Below are positions 34,334 to 43,090 of a DNA stretch of 43,283 bases, piece after piece. The position numbers and the translations under genes are program-made. The first letter of the stretch is position 1, and the number at the start of each line of letters is the position of its first letter. Under the pieces are notes generated by a model. It was not told where the DNA came from. It saw only the letters and a list, made by a program, of their open reading frames with translations, and searched no databases. This DNA is from Pseudarthrobacter sp. (GTDB lineage Bacteria; Actinomycetota; Actinomycetes; Actinomycetales; Micrococcaceae), in the NCBI GenBank assembly GCA_031178005.1, contig JAPSJV010000022.1, forward strand, positions 1 to 43,283. The letters run 5' to 3'.

Positions 34334-34828
34334 ATGCAGACACCAGCGCACAGGCTTCCCGGTACGGCCCAGGGACCCATGGACGGGTCCGTCGTCCACC
34401 CCGTCCGCCAGGCTGCCGTTCGCCGGCCGGATGGGCTGCCTGGAGGCGCGACTCCCGCAATCCAACCGGCAAGCGTGCGGGGCCACTCGGCGCCGCACGC
34501 AAGCGGGCTGATGAAGGCCATGAGCCCGGGCGTCGTTGACTACCTCTTCCGGCAACTCGTCACAGGCAGCCCCGCTGAGGATATTCAGTGGCAGCGTGAA
34601 GGCATTGCCCTGTCGGCCCAGAGCCCCGGCGCAGAATTGGCCCGGCGGCTGGCGGAAACCGATCTCGAAGCGCTGACGCCGACTGAGCTCTTCCACTATG
34701 TCCGGGCGGCGCAAAAGTTGGCTTCCTGGGCCGAGGGCCTGCGGGAAGCGGCGGTGGAGAAGTACTGCGACCCCGGTCCCAGCACTCAATCCATCAGCCA
34801 GGATTCGATGCCTAAGATGGACACGTGA
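34334..34828 (+). CDS. Truncated DUF222 (13E12-type) protein, SOS-controlled
   Basis: The 164-residue protein has a low-complexity N-terminus and, from about residue 110, an amphipathic helix region (LEALTPTELFHYVRAAQK, then LASWAEGLREAAVEKYCD). That resembles the beginning of DUF222 domains, which in full proteins continue for over 200 residues into an HNH endonuclease. Here it stops soon after that helix, so the HNH nuclease is absent. The mycobacterial 13E12 family is known to have SOS boxes upstream, which matches the LexA box found here. The ATG at 34334 is chosen from the leaderless promoter. It overlaps the next gene by four bases (GTGA). The family call is moderate; a remnant or a short regulatory form are both possible. 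Confidence 0.6.
   Translation: MQTPAHRLPGTAQGPMDGSVVHPVRQAAVRRPDGLPGGATPAIQPASVRGHSAPHASGLMKAMSPGVVDYLFRQLVTGSPAEDIQWQREGIALSAQSPGAELARRLAETDLEALTPTELFHYVRAAQKLASWAEGLREAAVEKYCDPGPSTQSISQDSMPKMDT
34813..34818 (+). promoter_or_regulatory. -10 element for the leaderless nitrilase-family gene
   Basis: TAAGAT lies six bases before the GTG at 34825, inside the end of the DUF222 gene. It would let the hydrolase gene be transcribed independently of the SOS promoter. Confidence 0.5.
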
Positions 34829-35571
34829 CCGACTCCCTGACTGTTTCCGCCGTCCAGTACCAGGCTGTCGACGGCGGTGTAGTGCCCAACGCGATGGAGC
34901 ACATCCGACTGATTGAGGATGCCGATTCGCACGGTGCACGGCTGGTCGTCTTCCCGGAGCTTTCCTTGTCGGGGTACAACCTTGCATCCCTGGCCGGCCC
35001 GGAGTCTTGGGTCGAGGCGCAGGATCCGCGGCTGGACGGTATTCGTGAAATCTGCCGGCGTACCGGGATTACCGCCGTTGTGGGATGTGCCTACCGGGAA
35101 CCGGACGGGACTCCGCGGCTTGCTTCGCTCGCCATCCACCCCGATGGTCGAACGGAGCCCGCGTTCAAGATGTACTTGCACGGGAAAGAGAAGGAGCTGT
35201 TCACTGCCGGGGAAGCTGTGGCGCTGACTGCCGTGGACGGCTGGAACATCGCCTTGGCCATTTGTTTTGACGCCGCCTTCCCAGCGCATTCCACTGCTGC
35301 GGCCGGCGCCGGCGCCGACATTTATGCAGTCTCGGCACTCTACCTTCGGGGTGAAGAGCACCGTGCGGCCCTGCATCTCGGTTCGCGGGCCATGGACAAC
35401 CGGATGTTTTCCATCCTGGCCAACCTTGGTGGAGAGACAGGGCCGGGGCCTTCCTGTGGGCAAAGCGGGTTATGGAGGCCGGACGGCCTTCCCATTAAGC
35501 AGTCTGCCGAAACAGGAACCGAAGTCATCACTGCTGTCCTGGAGCGGAACGCCCTGCAGGAACTCCGGTGA
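34825..35571 (+). CDS. Carbon-nitrogen hydrolase (nitrilase superfamily)
   Basis: The 248-residue protein has the Glu-Lys-Cys triad of the superfamily: E45 in FPELSL, K115 in FKMYLHGKEK and C147 in AICFDAAFP. It likely hydrolyses an amide or nitrile bond; amidase-type members are most common at this length. Nitrilase activity itself cannot be confirmed. The GTG at 34825 overlaps the DUF222 stop but has its own -10. The next gene is dapA. Substrate is unknown. Confidence 0.88.
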   Translation: MTDSLTVSAVQYQAVDGGVVPNAMEHIRLIEDADSHGARLVVFPELSLSGYNLASLAGPESWVEAQDPRLDGIREICRRTGITAVVGCAYREPDGTPRLASLAIHPDGRTEPAFKMYLHGKEKELFTAGEAVALTAVDGWNIALAICFDAAFPAHSTAAAGAGADIYAVSALYLRGEEHRAALHLGSRAMDNRMFSILANLGGETGPGPSCGQSGLWRPDGLPIKQSAETGTEVITAVLERNALQELR

Positions 35572-35656
35572 TTCCGGCTGGCCGGCAGTGCCCGCATCAT
35601 GCGCTCATTTGACGATCATCACGTGTGGGCATTGTTCTAACCAGCCACCGACAGGG

Positions 35657-35662
35657 TAACGT
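35657..35662 (+). promoter_or_regulatory. -10 element of dapA
   Basis: TAACGT lies seven bases before the ATG at 35670, with a TTTTTCC stretch and no Shine-Dalgarno, which fits leaderless transcription. TTGACG at 35609-35614 might be a second upstream -35. Confidence 0.45.
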
Positions 35663-35669
35663 TTTTTCC

Positions 35670-36578
35670 ATGCCTGAAACTTCCGCGAACATTCCTGCAC
35701 TTGGTACCCTCCTGACCGCGATGGTCACGCCGTTCACCAAGGACGGCGCAGTGGATTACAAGCAGGCAGCGGAACTGGCCAATAAGCTCGTTGATGACGG
35801 CTGTGATGGCCTGGTTGTCACCGGCACCACCGGCGAAACCTCCACCCTCACCGACGAGGAAAACCTGGGCATGTTCCGGGCCGTCAAAGAGGCTGTGGGA
35901 GACCGGGCAGTGATTATCGCCGGCACGGGAACCAACGACACCGCCCACTCGATCCACCTGTCCCAGGGCGCCGCTGCGCTCGGCGTTGACGGTCTGCTGA
36001 TCGTGACGCCCTACTACAACAAGCCCAGCCAGGCCGGCGTCCAGGCGCACTTCGAAGCCATCGCCTCGGCAACGGACATTCCCGTTATGGTCTATGACAT
36101 CCCCGGCCGCTCATCCATCCCGATCGAGCCCGAAACCCTGATCCGCCTCGCGGCCCACCAGAACATCGTCGCAGTGAAGGACGCCAAGGCTGATTTCGCC
36201 GCAGCTGCGCAGGTTATGGCCGAGACGGACCTTGATTTCTACTCCGGTGACGACGGCCTGACCCTTCCGTGGATGGCGCTGGGCGCCGTTGGCCTGGTGG
36301 GCGTTACCACGCACGTCGCCACCCGCCGCTTCCGGGAACTCATTGACGCCATCAACGCGAACGACCTCGCCACGGCCCGGAAGATCAATTTCGAGCTGCA
36401 GCCGGTCATCCGCGCCACCATGACCCGCGTCCAGGGTGCCGTTGCGGCCAAGCAGATTCTTAAATGGCAGGGAGTCCTGCCCAACTCGATTGTCCGTTTG
36501 CCCCTCGTGGAGCCGGACGAAACCGAGATCGAAATCATCCGCGAGGATTTGGCAGAAGCGGGGCTGGTGTTCTCCTGA
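35670..36578 (+). CDS. dapA: 4-hydroxy-tetrahydrodipicolinate synthase
   Basis: DapA condenses pyruvate and aspartate semialdehyde, the first committed step to lysine and diaminopimelate. The 302-residue TIM barrel has GTTGETSTLTDEE, the tyrosine-containing VYDIPGRSS and the Schiff-base lysine near K170 in VAVKDAK. The ATG at 35670 is preferred over one at 35625 because the family starts near TSANIPALGTLLTAM and the leaderless -10 fits. rnj follows in the same direction, the usual actinobacterial order. Confidence 0.97.
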   Translation: MPETSANIPALGTLLTAMVTPFTKDGAVDYKQAAELANKLVDDGCDGLVVTGTTGETSTLTDEENLGMFRAVKEAVGDRAVIIAGTGTNDTAHSIHLSQGAAALGVDGLLIVTPYYNKPSQAGVQAHFEAIASATDIPVMVYDIPGRSSIPIEPETLIRLAAHQNIVAVKDAKADFAAAAQVMAETDLDFYSGDDGLTLPWMALGAVGLVGVTTHVATRRFRELIDAINANDLATARKINFELQPVIRATMTRVQGAVAAKQILKWQGVLPNSIVRLPLVEPDETEIEIIREDLAEAGLVFS

Positions 36579-36618
36579 AGGTGATCCCGGCACCCTTCCG
36601 CCTGGAAAGTAGTGCACT

Positions 36619-38310
36619 ATGACCCAAACCGCCCTTCCCGGCCTCACCACTCCGCCCCGGCTGGCTCCGGACACCCTGCGGATTGTTCCCCTTGGTGGCC
36701 TCGGTGAGATTGGCCGCAACATGGCCGTCTTTGAGATCGCCGGAAAGCTGCTCATCGTTGACTGCGGTGTGCTGTTCCCCGAGGAGACACAGCCCGGCGT
36801 TGACCTGATCCTGCCGGACTTCTCCTACATCGAGGACCGCATGGACGACATCGTCGCCGTTGTCCTTACCCACGGCCACGAGGACCACATCGGCGCCGTT
36901 CCCTACCTCCTGCGGCTCCGAGCCGACATCCCCCTGGTGGGTTCACAGCTGACGCTGGCCCTCATTGAAGCCAAGCTGCAGGAACACCGGATCCGTCCCT
37001 ACACAATGACTGTTGAAGAAGGCCAGGTCGAAAAATTTGGCCCCTTCGAATGCGAGTTTGTCGCGGTCAACCACTCCATCCCGGACGCCCTTGCCGTGTT
37101 CATCCGCACCGCGGGCGGCACCGTCCTGCACACGGGCGACTTCAAGATGGACCAGCTGCCACTGGACGGCCGCATCACCGACCTCCGTCACTTCGCCAAG
37201 TTGGGTGAAGAGGGTGTTGACCTGTTCATGTCGGACTCCACCAACGCCGACGTGCCAGGCTTCACCACTGCCGAGAAGGAAATCGGCCCTACGCTGGAGC
37301 GGCTCTTCGGCCAGGCCACCAAGCGCATCATCGTGGCCTCGTTCTCGTCGCACGTCCACCGCGTCCAGCAGGTGCTTGACGCCGCCGCCAAGCACAACCG
37401 CAAGGTGGCTTTTGTGGGCCGCTCCATGGTCCGCAACATGGCCATCGCGGCCAAACTCGGCTACCTGGACGTTCCCGATGGCCTGCTCGTGGACATCAAG
37501 AACATCGACAACCTGCCTGACAACCGTGTGGTCCTGATGTCCACCGGTTCCCAGGGCGAACCGATGGCCGCGTTGTCCCGGATGGCCAATGGCGACCACC
37601 GCGTAGTGGTGGGCGAAGGCGATACTGTGATCCTGGCCTCCAGCCTGATCCCGGGCAACGAGAACGCCGTCTTCCGCATCATCAACGGCTTGCTGAAGCT
37701 CGGCGCCGACGTCATCCACAAGGGCAACGCCAAGGTGCACGTCTCCGGACACGCAGCCGCCGGCGAGCTGTTGTACTGCTACAACATCCTCGAGCCGCTC
37801 AACGCCATGCCGGTGCACGGCGAGACCCGCCACCTGATCGCCAACGGCAAGATCGCTATCGAGTCCGGCGTCCCCACCGCCAGCGTCATCCTTGCCGACA
37901 ATGGCACGGTGATCGACCTCAAGGCCCACCGTGCAGACGTGGTGGGCCAGATTGAGGTGGGCTTTGTCTATGTGGATGGCTCCAGCGTCGGCGAAGTCAC
38001 GGAAGCGGACCTCAAGGATCGCCAGACGCTCGGCGATGAAGGCTTCATCTCCATCATCACCGTCATCAACCGCACCACCGGCAAGGTGGTCTCCGGACCC
38101 GAGATCCACGCCCGAGGCGTGGCCGAAGATGAGTCCGTCTTCGACGAGATCATCCCGAAAATTAACGCCGCCCTGGAAGAAGCCGTGCTCAACCGCACGG
38201 ACCACACAACCCACCAGCTGCAGCAGGTTGTTCGGCGCGTTGTGGGCACCTGGGTCAACCGCAAACTGCGCCGCAAACCCATGATCATCCCGGTCGTGCT
38301 TGAGGCGTAG
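36619..38310 (+). CDS. rnj: Ribonuclease J
   Basis: RNase J combines 5'-3' exonuclease and endonuclease activities in RNA turnover. The 563-residue protein has the metallo-beta-lactamase motif H85-G-H87-E-D89-H90 (LTHGHEDHIGAV). Further metal ligands lie in LHTGDFKMD and SGHAAAGEL, and the beta-CASP region includes FSSHVHRVQQV. GGAAAG lies nine bases before the ATG. dapA is 40 bases upstream and could be co-transcribed. Confidence 0.96.
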   Translation: MTQTALPGLTTPPRLAPDTLRIVPLGGLGEIGRNMAVFEIAGKLLIVDCGVLFPEETQPGVDLILPDFSYIEDRMDDIVAVVLTHGHEDHIGAVPYLLRLRADIPLVGSQLTLALIEAKLQEHRIRPYTMTVEEGQVEKFGPFECEFVAVNHSIPDALAVFIRTAGGTVLHTGDFKMDQLPLDGRITDLRHFAKLGEEGVDLFMSDSTNADVPGFTTAEKEIGPTLERLFGQATKRIIVASFSSHVHRVQQVLDAAAKHNRKVAFVGRSMVRNMAIAAKLGYLDVPDGLLVDIKNIDNLPDNRVVLMSTGSQGEPMAALSRMANGDHRVVVGEGDTVILASSLIPGNENAVFRIINGLLKLGADVIHKGNAKVHVSGHAAAGELLYCYNILEPLNAMPVHGETRHLIANGKIAIESGVPTASVILADNGTVIDLKAHRADVVGQIEVGFVYVDGSSVGEVTEADLKDRQTLGDEGFISIITVINRTTGKVVSGPEIHARGVAEDESVFDEIIPKINAALEEAVLNRTDHTTHQLQQVVRRVVGTWVNRKLRRKPMIIPVVLEA

Positions 38311-38337
38311 CGTCAACTTCTGCTGATTTGCCGGACC

Positions 38338-38368
38338 GCCGGGGGCGCTGAACACAGCCGCCCCCGGC
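38338..38368 (+). terminator. Hairpin after rnj
   Basis: A perfect 10-base-pair stem GCCGGGGGCG (38338-38347) with CGCCCCCGGC (38359-38368) has an 11-base loop. There is no T-run. It lies 28 bases after the rnj stop. Confidence 0.5.
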
Positions 38369-38401
38369 CCGGAAATCCGCGGAATCACGGCCCGGCTGCG
38401 G

Positions 38402-38407
38402 TAGCGT
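38402..38407 (+). promoter_or_regulatory. -10 element of leaderless ftsK
   Basis: TAGCGT lies six bases before the ATG at 38414 with no Shine-Dalgarno. This matches the spacing at the other leaderless genes of the window. Confidence 0.45.
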
Positions 38408-38413
38408 GGCGGT

Positions 38414-41284
38414 ATGGCCACACGCACTACTTCCGCGCCCAAGGGCAGATCCACGAGCAAAACGGGTGGTTCTGCACGTGGATCCGGAGCCACCACGTCC
38501 CGGACGTCCAAGACCGCCGGGTCGGGTTCCGCCCGCACCCGCCAGCTTCCCGCCGTCGAACACCGCCAGCCCTGGCTTGGCCGCGTCGTCGGTGGCGCAT
38601 GGCAGGGCCTGGGACACCTGGTAGGGGGCGGCGTACGCCGCATCGGCCACGATGTCAGCGGCCTTGACCTCGAGGACCGCCGTGACGGCGCCGCGCTGTT
38701 CAACCTGGCGTTGGCTGTTTTTATCGCCACCTTCGCGTGGTGGGGCTTCACCGGATGGTTCCCGGACGCCGTCTACAGTGTGGTCAACGGAACCTTCGGC
38801 TGGGTTTCGCTGCTCCTGCCGCTAATGCTTGGCATCTGCGCACTGCGGCTCTTCCGCCAGCCCGCCGACAGCCGCGGCAACAACCGGGTGGGCATCGGAT
38901 TCCTGATCATGGCGTTCTCCGGATCCGCACTCGGCCATATGGCAGGCGGCCAGCCTACGGTTGCCGCCGGCTTCGACGGCCTTCGCGAGGCCGGAGGAAT
39001 GCTTGGCCTGCTGGCTGCTGCGCCGCTGGCAGCCATCCACCCGGCCATACCGATTGTGGTTTACGCCCTGCTGGCTTTTGTCTCCCTGCTGATCATTACG
39101 GCCACCCCGTTCGGAGCCATTCCGCGCCGGCTGCGCCAAGGGTACGAACACCTTGTTGGGCTGGATCTCCAGGACTCTGTCGAACCCGGGGACCCGCATG
39201 ACCGCAGCTACCTCTTCGAGAACAACGGTGCCGCCGCCCAGGCTCCGAAGAAGAAGCGCCGCCGGCTCTTCGGCAAGGACCAGGACACCGACCCCGGCCT
39301 GGAAGGGTACGTCGGCGACGAAGCCTTCGAGCACGCCGTCATCGACGAAGACGCCTCAGCCGGCAGCAGCCGTCCGGCACCCGGAGTGCGTCGCCCCACG
39401 CAGGCGGAAATCGCCGTCGAAAAGATCAAGGCGGCGCAAGGCCTGGGCAAGGCCCCTGAAGGCGCCACCGAGGCGATCCCGCTGGTCACCCCGGGAATGG
39501 CCTCCCCGGCAGCCCCCGCGGCTGCTCCTTACGTGCCTGCCAAACCCGTGGTTCCCGCGCCGCTGCCCACGCCGATTCCGCAGCGGACCGAACAGCTGTC
39601 GCTGGCCGGAGACGTGACGTACACACTCCCGGCGTCGGACTACCTCACGCCCGGATCCATACCGAAGGAGCGCACGGAGGCCAATGACGCCGTCGTCGCC
39701 GCCCTGACCGATACCCTGCAGCAGTTCAATGTGGATGCCACGGTGACCGGGTTCAGCCGCGGGCCCACTGTGACCCGTTACGAAATTGAACTTTCCTCGG
39801 GCACCAAGGTGGAGCGGGTAACAGCGCTGTCCAAGAACATCTCCTATGCCGTGGCCTCAAGCGACGTCCGCATCCTGAGCCCCATCCCGGGCAAGTCTGC
39901 GATCGGCATCGAGATCCCCAACACAGACCGTGAGACGGTGTCCTTGGGCGACGTGCTCCGAAGCCAGAACGCCCGCCGCACGGACCACCCCATGGTGATG
40001 GGCGTCGGCAAGGACGTGGAGGGCGGCTATGTGGTGGCCAACCTTGCAAAGATGCCCCACCTGCTGGTGGCCGGTGCCACCGGTGCCGGTAAGTCCTCGT
40101 TCGTGAACTCCATGATCACTTCGATCCTGATGCGGGCCACACCCGATGAGGTGCGGATGGTCATGGTGGACCCCAAACGGGTGGAACTGACAGCCTATGA
40201 GGGCGTTCCGCACCTGATCACGCCCATCATCACCAACCCCAAGAAGGCCGCAGAGGCCCTGCAGTGGGTGGTACGTGAGATGGATGCCCGCTACGACGAC
40301 CTCGCCAACTACGGCTACAAGCACATTGATGATTTCAACAAGGCCGTCCGCGCCGGCAAGGTTGTTCCGCCGCCTGATTCCAAGCGCGTCATCAAGCCTT
40401 ACCCATATTTGCTGGTGATCGTGGACGAGCTCGCCGACCTCATGATGGTGGCCCCGCGCGACGTCGAAGACTCCATCGTCCGCATCACGCAGTTGGCCCG
40501 TGCCGCCGGCATCCACCTGGTGCTCGCCACCCAGCGTCCTTCGGTGGACGTCGTCACCGGCCTCATCAAGGCCAATGTGCCCTCGCGGATGGCCTTCGCG
40601 ACGTCGTCTGTCACCGACTCCCGCGTGGTCCTGGATCAGCCCGGCGCCGAAAAGCTGATCGGCCAGGGCGATGCGCTGTTCCTGCCTATGGGCGCCAACA
40701 AGGCGATGCGTGTCCAGGGTGCCTGGGTCACGGAATCGGAAATCCACAAGGTTGTTGAGCACGTCAAGGGCCAGCTGAAGGCCGACTACCGTGATGACGT
40801 CGCCCCCGAAACGCAAAAGAAGCAGATCGACGACGACATCGGGGACGATCTCGAAGTGCTGTTGCAGGCTACCGAACTGGTGGTCACCACACAGTTCGGG
40901 TCCACGTCCATGCTGCAGCGCAAACTCCGCGTCGGCTTCGCCAAGGCCGGCCGCCTGATGGACCTGCTTGAGTCCAGGGGAGTGGTGGGCCCCTCCGAAG
41001 GCTCGAAGGCCCGCGATGTGCTGGTCAAGCCGGACGACCTGGCCGCCGTGCTGGCAGCAATGAAGGGCCAGGACGGCCCGGCGGTGGCCGACTCCCAGAC
41101 GGCGGCGCTCAGCGACAACGCCAACGCGAACATGGTGCAGGGCGGATACGCGGAGGACCTGGTGGCCGCCGACCTTGACCAGCGCGCCCAGGCCGTTGAG
41201 TACTACGACGGCGCCGATGGCGGCTCCGGCAATGACGACGACGAGGACGGTTCCGAGGACGCCTGGTCACTCACCGGACGCTAG
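38414..41284 (+). CDS. ftsK: DNA translocase FtsK/SpoIIIE
   Basis: FtsK pumps chromosome ends through the division septum. The 956-residue protein has a basic N-terminus (about 60 residues of Ser/Thr/Arg), four or so hydrophobic segments (95-235), a linker rich in Ala/Pro (about 260-400) and the motor domain. Walker A is GATGAGKS (554-561), followed by VIVDELADLM and ATQRPSVDVVTG. The gamma winged-helix domain (near 820-880, STSMLQRKLRVGFAKAGRLMD) reads KOPS-type polar sequences in other bacteria. The acidic C-terminus is variable. Confidence 0.96.
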   Translation: MATRTTSAPKGRSTSKTGGSARGSGATTSRTSKTAGSGSARTRQLPAVEHRQPWLGRVVGGAWQGLGHLVGGGVRRIGHDVSGLDLEDRRDGAALFNLALAVFIATFAWWGFTGWFPDAVYSVVNGTFGWVSLLLPLMLGICALRLFRQPADSRGNNRVGIGFLIMAFSGSALGHMAGGQPTVAAGFDGLREAGGMLGLLAAAPLAAIHPAIPIVVYALLAFVSLLIITATPFGAIPRRLRQGYEHLVGLDLQDSVEPGDPHDRSYLFENNGAAAQAPKKKRRRLFGKDQDTDPGLEGYVGDEAFEHAVIDEDASAGSSRPAPGVRRPTQAEIAVEKIKAAQGLGKAPEGATEAIPLVTPGMASPAAPAAAPYVPAKPVVPAPLPTPIPQRTEQLSLAGDVTYTLPASDYLTPGSIPKERTEANDAVVAALTDTLQQFNVDATVTGFSRGPTVTRYEIELSSGTKVERVTALSKNISYAVASSDVRILSPIPGKSAIGIEIPNTDRETVSLGDVLRSQNARRTDHPMVMGVGKDVEGGYVVANLAKMPHLLVAGATGAGKSSFVNSMITSILMRATPDEVRMVMVDPKRVELTAYEGVPHLITPIITNPKKAAEALQWVVREMDARYDDLANYGYKHIDDFNKAVRAGKVVPPPDSKRVIKPYPYLLVIVDELADLMMVAPRDVEDSIVRITQLARAAGIHLVLATQRPSVDVVTGLIKANVPSRMAFATSSVTDSRVVLDQPGAEKLIGQGDALFLPMGANKAMRVQGAWVTESEIHKVVEHVKGQLKADYRDDVAPETQKKQIDDDIGDDLEVLLQATELVVTTQFGSTSMLQRKLRVGFAKAGRLMDLLESRGVVGPSEGSKARDVLVKPDDLAAVLAAMKGQDGPAVADSQTAALSDNANANMVQGGYAEDLVAADLDQRAQAVEYYDGADGGSGNDDDEDGSEDAWSLTGR

Positions 41285-41303
41285 CGCGGTGATCTGAAGG
41301 CGA

Positions 41304-41309
41304 TAGCCT
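41304..41309 (+). promoter_or_regulatory. -10 element of leaderless pgsA
   Basis: TAGCCT lies six bases before the GTG at 41316, and no Shine-Dalgarno precedes it. Confidence 0.45.
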
Positions 41310-41315
41310 AGAGAT

Positions 41316-41948
41316 GTGACTAGCCCCGACGTGACCGCCCCAGGCTCCAACGCCTCCGGTATCTGGAACCTGCCCAATATCCTGACCATGCTCCGCATTG
41401 TCCTGGTCCCGTTCTTTGTGTGGTTCCTGGTTCTTGACGCGCCCGGACTCGAAAGCACCGCGGGAGCCTGGCGCTGGGCAGCTTTCGCCTGCTTCGCCGT
41501 GGCGATCTACACTGACAAGCTCGACGGCGACATCGCCCGGAGCAGGGGACTTGTCACCGACTTCGGAAAAATCGCCGATCCCATCGCGGACAAACTGCTG
41601 ACCGGGTCCGCGTTGGTCATGCTGTCCATCCTGGGCGAACTGTCTTGGTGGATTACCATCGTCATCCTGGTCCGCGAGTGGGGCATCACGGCCCTGCGGT
41701 TCTTTGTGATCCGTTACGGGGTTATTCCCGCGTCCAAGGGCGGCAAACTCAAGACAGTCGTCCAGACGGCCGCCATCTTGCTGTATCTCTTCCCGCTGAC
41801 GGTGGGCACTGCCTGGCTCGGGATCGTGGCCTTGGTTGTGATGCTGGCCGCGGTGGCAATTACCGTCTGGACCGGCGTCGATTACGTTGTGGAAGCCCTG
41901 AAGCTGCGCAATTCGGGACGGGCGGAGAAGGGCTCACAGAAGCCATGA
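41316..41948 (+). CDS. pgsA: CDP-diacylglycerol-glycerol-3-phosphate 3-phosphatidyltransferase
   Basis: PgsA makes phosphatidylglycerol phosphate, the precursor of phosphatidylglycerol and cardiolipin. In 210 residues the CDP-alcohol phosphotransferase signature DG-x2-AR-x8-G-x3-D-x3-D is complete (DGDIARSRGLVTDFG, then KIADPIAD). Several membrane helices surround it. The C-terminus is basic. It overlaps cinA in an ATGA. The leaderless GTG is the chosen start. Confidence 0.95.
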   Translation: MTSPDVTAPGSNASGIWNLPNILTMLRIVLVPFFVWFLVLDAPGLESTAGAWRWAAFACFAVAIYTDKLDGDIARSRGLVTDFGKIADPIADKLLTGSALVMLSILGELSWWITIVILVREWGITALRFFVIRYGVIPASKGGKLKTVVQTAAILLYLFPLTVGTAWLGIVALVVMLAAVAITVWTGVDYVVEALKLRNSGRAEKGSQKP

Positions 41949-42439
41949 GCAAGCTCCTTGAGCTCTCCACCGAGGTGGTCCAAACCGCACTCGACGCCGG
42001 ATTGACGGTTGCCACCGCAGAATCACTGACGGCGGGACTCGTCTCAGCCGCAATCGCCGATGTCCCGGGGGCCTCCGGAGTACTTCAGGGCGGCGTAGTG
42101 GCCTACCGGAACAGTGTCAAAGCGAAACTGCTGGGCGTGCCGGACGATCTTCTCGCCAGTGCCGGATCAGTGGATGGCGGCGTTGCCGCTGCGATGGCCG
42201 GTGGCGTGCGGGAGGCCTGCGGTGCGGACATCGGAGTTTCCACCACGGGGGTCGCCGGGCCGGACCCGCATGATGGAAAATCCGTGGGAACCGTCTTCAT
42301 CGGGGTGGCAGGGGCCATGGGGTCCAGGTCCTTCGAATACGCCTTTGACGGCAACCGTTCGGATGTCCGCTCACGGGCCTGCGAGGCGGCCCTGGAGCGA
42401 TTGCTGGCTGAAGTGCGGACCGTTCTTTACCAGCGGTAA
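41945..42439 (+). CDS. cinA: CinA C-terminal domain protein (nicotinamide-nucleotide amidase type)
   Basis: The 164-residue protein is the stand-alone CinA C-terminal (PncC) domain: ATAESLTAGLVSAAI, VPGASGVLQGGVVAY and GVSTTGVAGPDPHDGKSVGTVFIGV. PncC deamidates nicotinamide mononucleotide to nicotinate mononucleotide in NAD recycling. The N-terminal MoCF-like half of full-length CinA is absent, as in many bacteria. It shares an ATGA overlap with pgsA. It precedes the ClgR-type regulator gene, a common actinobacterial order. Confidence 0.9.
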   Translation: MSKLLELSTEVVQTALDAGLTVATAESLTAGLVSAAIADVPGASGVLQGGVVAYRNSVKAKLLGVPDDLLASAGSVDGGVAAAMAGGVREACGADIGVSTTGVAGPDPHDGKSVGTVFIGVAGAMGSRSFEYAFDGNRSDVRSRACEAALERLLAEVRTVLYQR

Positions 42440-42527
42440 AGCTGCCGGGAACAAATTTTGAGGGCCAATAGTTGTTACTTTGTGTCGCCCCTGATCCGCC
42501 GGGGCGCCTAGGATGATTAAATAACCG

Positions 42528-42541
42528 GTTCACCCACAGCG
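42528..42541 (+). promoter_or_regulatory. Candidate ClgR box upstream of clgR
   Basis: GTTCAC-CCACA-GCG fits the Streptomyces ClgR motif GTTCGC-N5-GCG with one mismatch. TAGGAT (42509-42514) is one possible -10. Alternatively GATACA at 42568-42573 could be a -10, placing the box just before its -35, an activator position. Autoregulation is inferred. Confidence 0.4.
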
Positions 42542-42667
42542 GTGCCGGATCGAAGAGGGAGCAAGGCGATACAGATGGTAAAGCAGCCCGTATCCGTAAA
42601 CGGCGTTGTCCGCTGGAAGGATGTGGGCCTCGCCAATCAGGGCAAGAGCGATCAGAAGGAGCGCAAG

Positions 42668-43027
42668 ATGGTTGTACTTCGTCATGAAATCGGTGATGTA
42701 CTGCGCGATGTCCGCCAGCGCCAGGGACGCACGCTCCGTGAAGTTTCCCACAGCGCCCGCGTTTCGCTGGGATACCTCAGCGAAGTGGAGCGCGGTCAAA
42801 AAGAAGCATCCTCGGAGTTGTTGTCATCAATCTGCTCTGCACTGGATGTTCCCCTGTCCAGCATGCTCCGCGAAGTGAGCGACCGGGTTGCTGTCGCTGA
42901 AGGTGTCGCTGTACCGGACACCGTCCCACAGGAATTCGCCCAGCGCTACGGCCGCGATCTTGGTGCGGAACTGGCAACGGACCTGAACGAAGAACTCTCC
43001 AAGGGACTGCTCTCCGGAGCCCGCTAA
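42668..43027 (+). CDS. clgR: ClgR-type helix-turn-helix regulator
   Basis: ClgR activates clp protease and other stress genes in actinobacteria. The XRE helix-turn-helix is clear: [22 protein letters not shown], cut into [14 protein letters not shown] and [25 protein letters not shown], then [19 protein letters not shown]. The remaining 45 residues form a degradation-prone-looking tail (ending SKGLLSGAR). The ATG at 42668 has GAAGGAG six bases upstream and fits the family start MVVLRHEIG. An ATG at 42575 would add 31 residues and is the main alternative. Family call is strong; the ClgR name rests on context and sequence. Confidence 0.88.
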   Translation: MVVLRHEIGDVLRDVRQRQGRTLREVSHSARVSLGYLSEVERGQKEASSELLSSICSALDVPLSSMLREVSDRVAVAEGVAVPDTVPQEFAQRYGRDLGAELATDLNEELSKGLLSGAR

Positions 43028-43090
43028 GCCGGATAAATACAGCCCTGTAAAGGAACAAAGAATGGGCCCCGCCACGCTGCTTGGATTCTA

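Noticed and set aside
36943..38751. 602-codon open frame antisense to RNase J
   Set aside because: It is the reverse of a conserved gene, with an Asp/Val/His-rich shadow composition.
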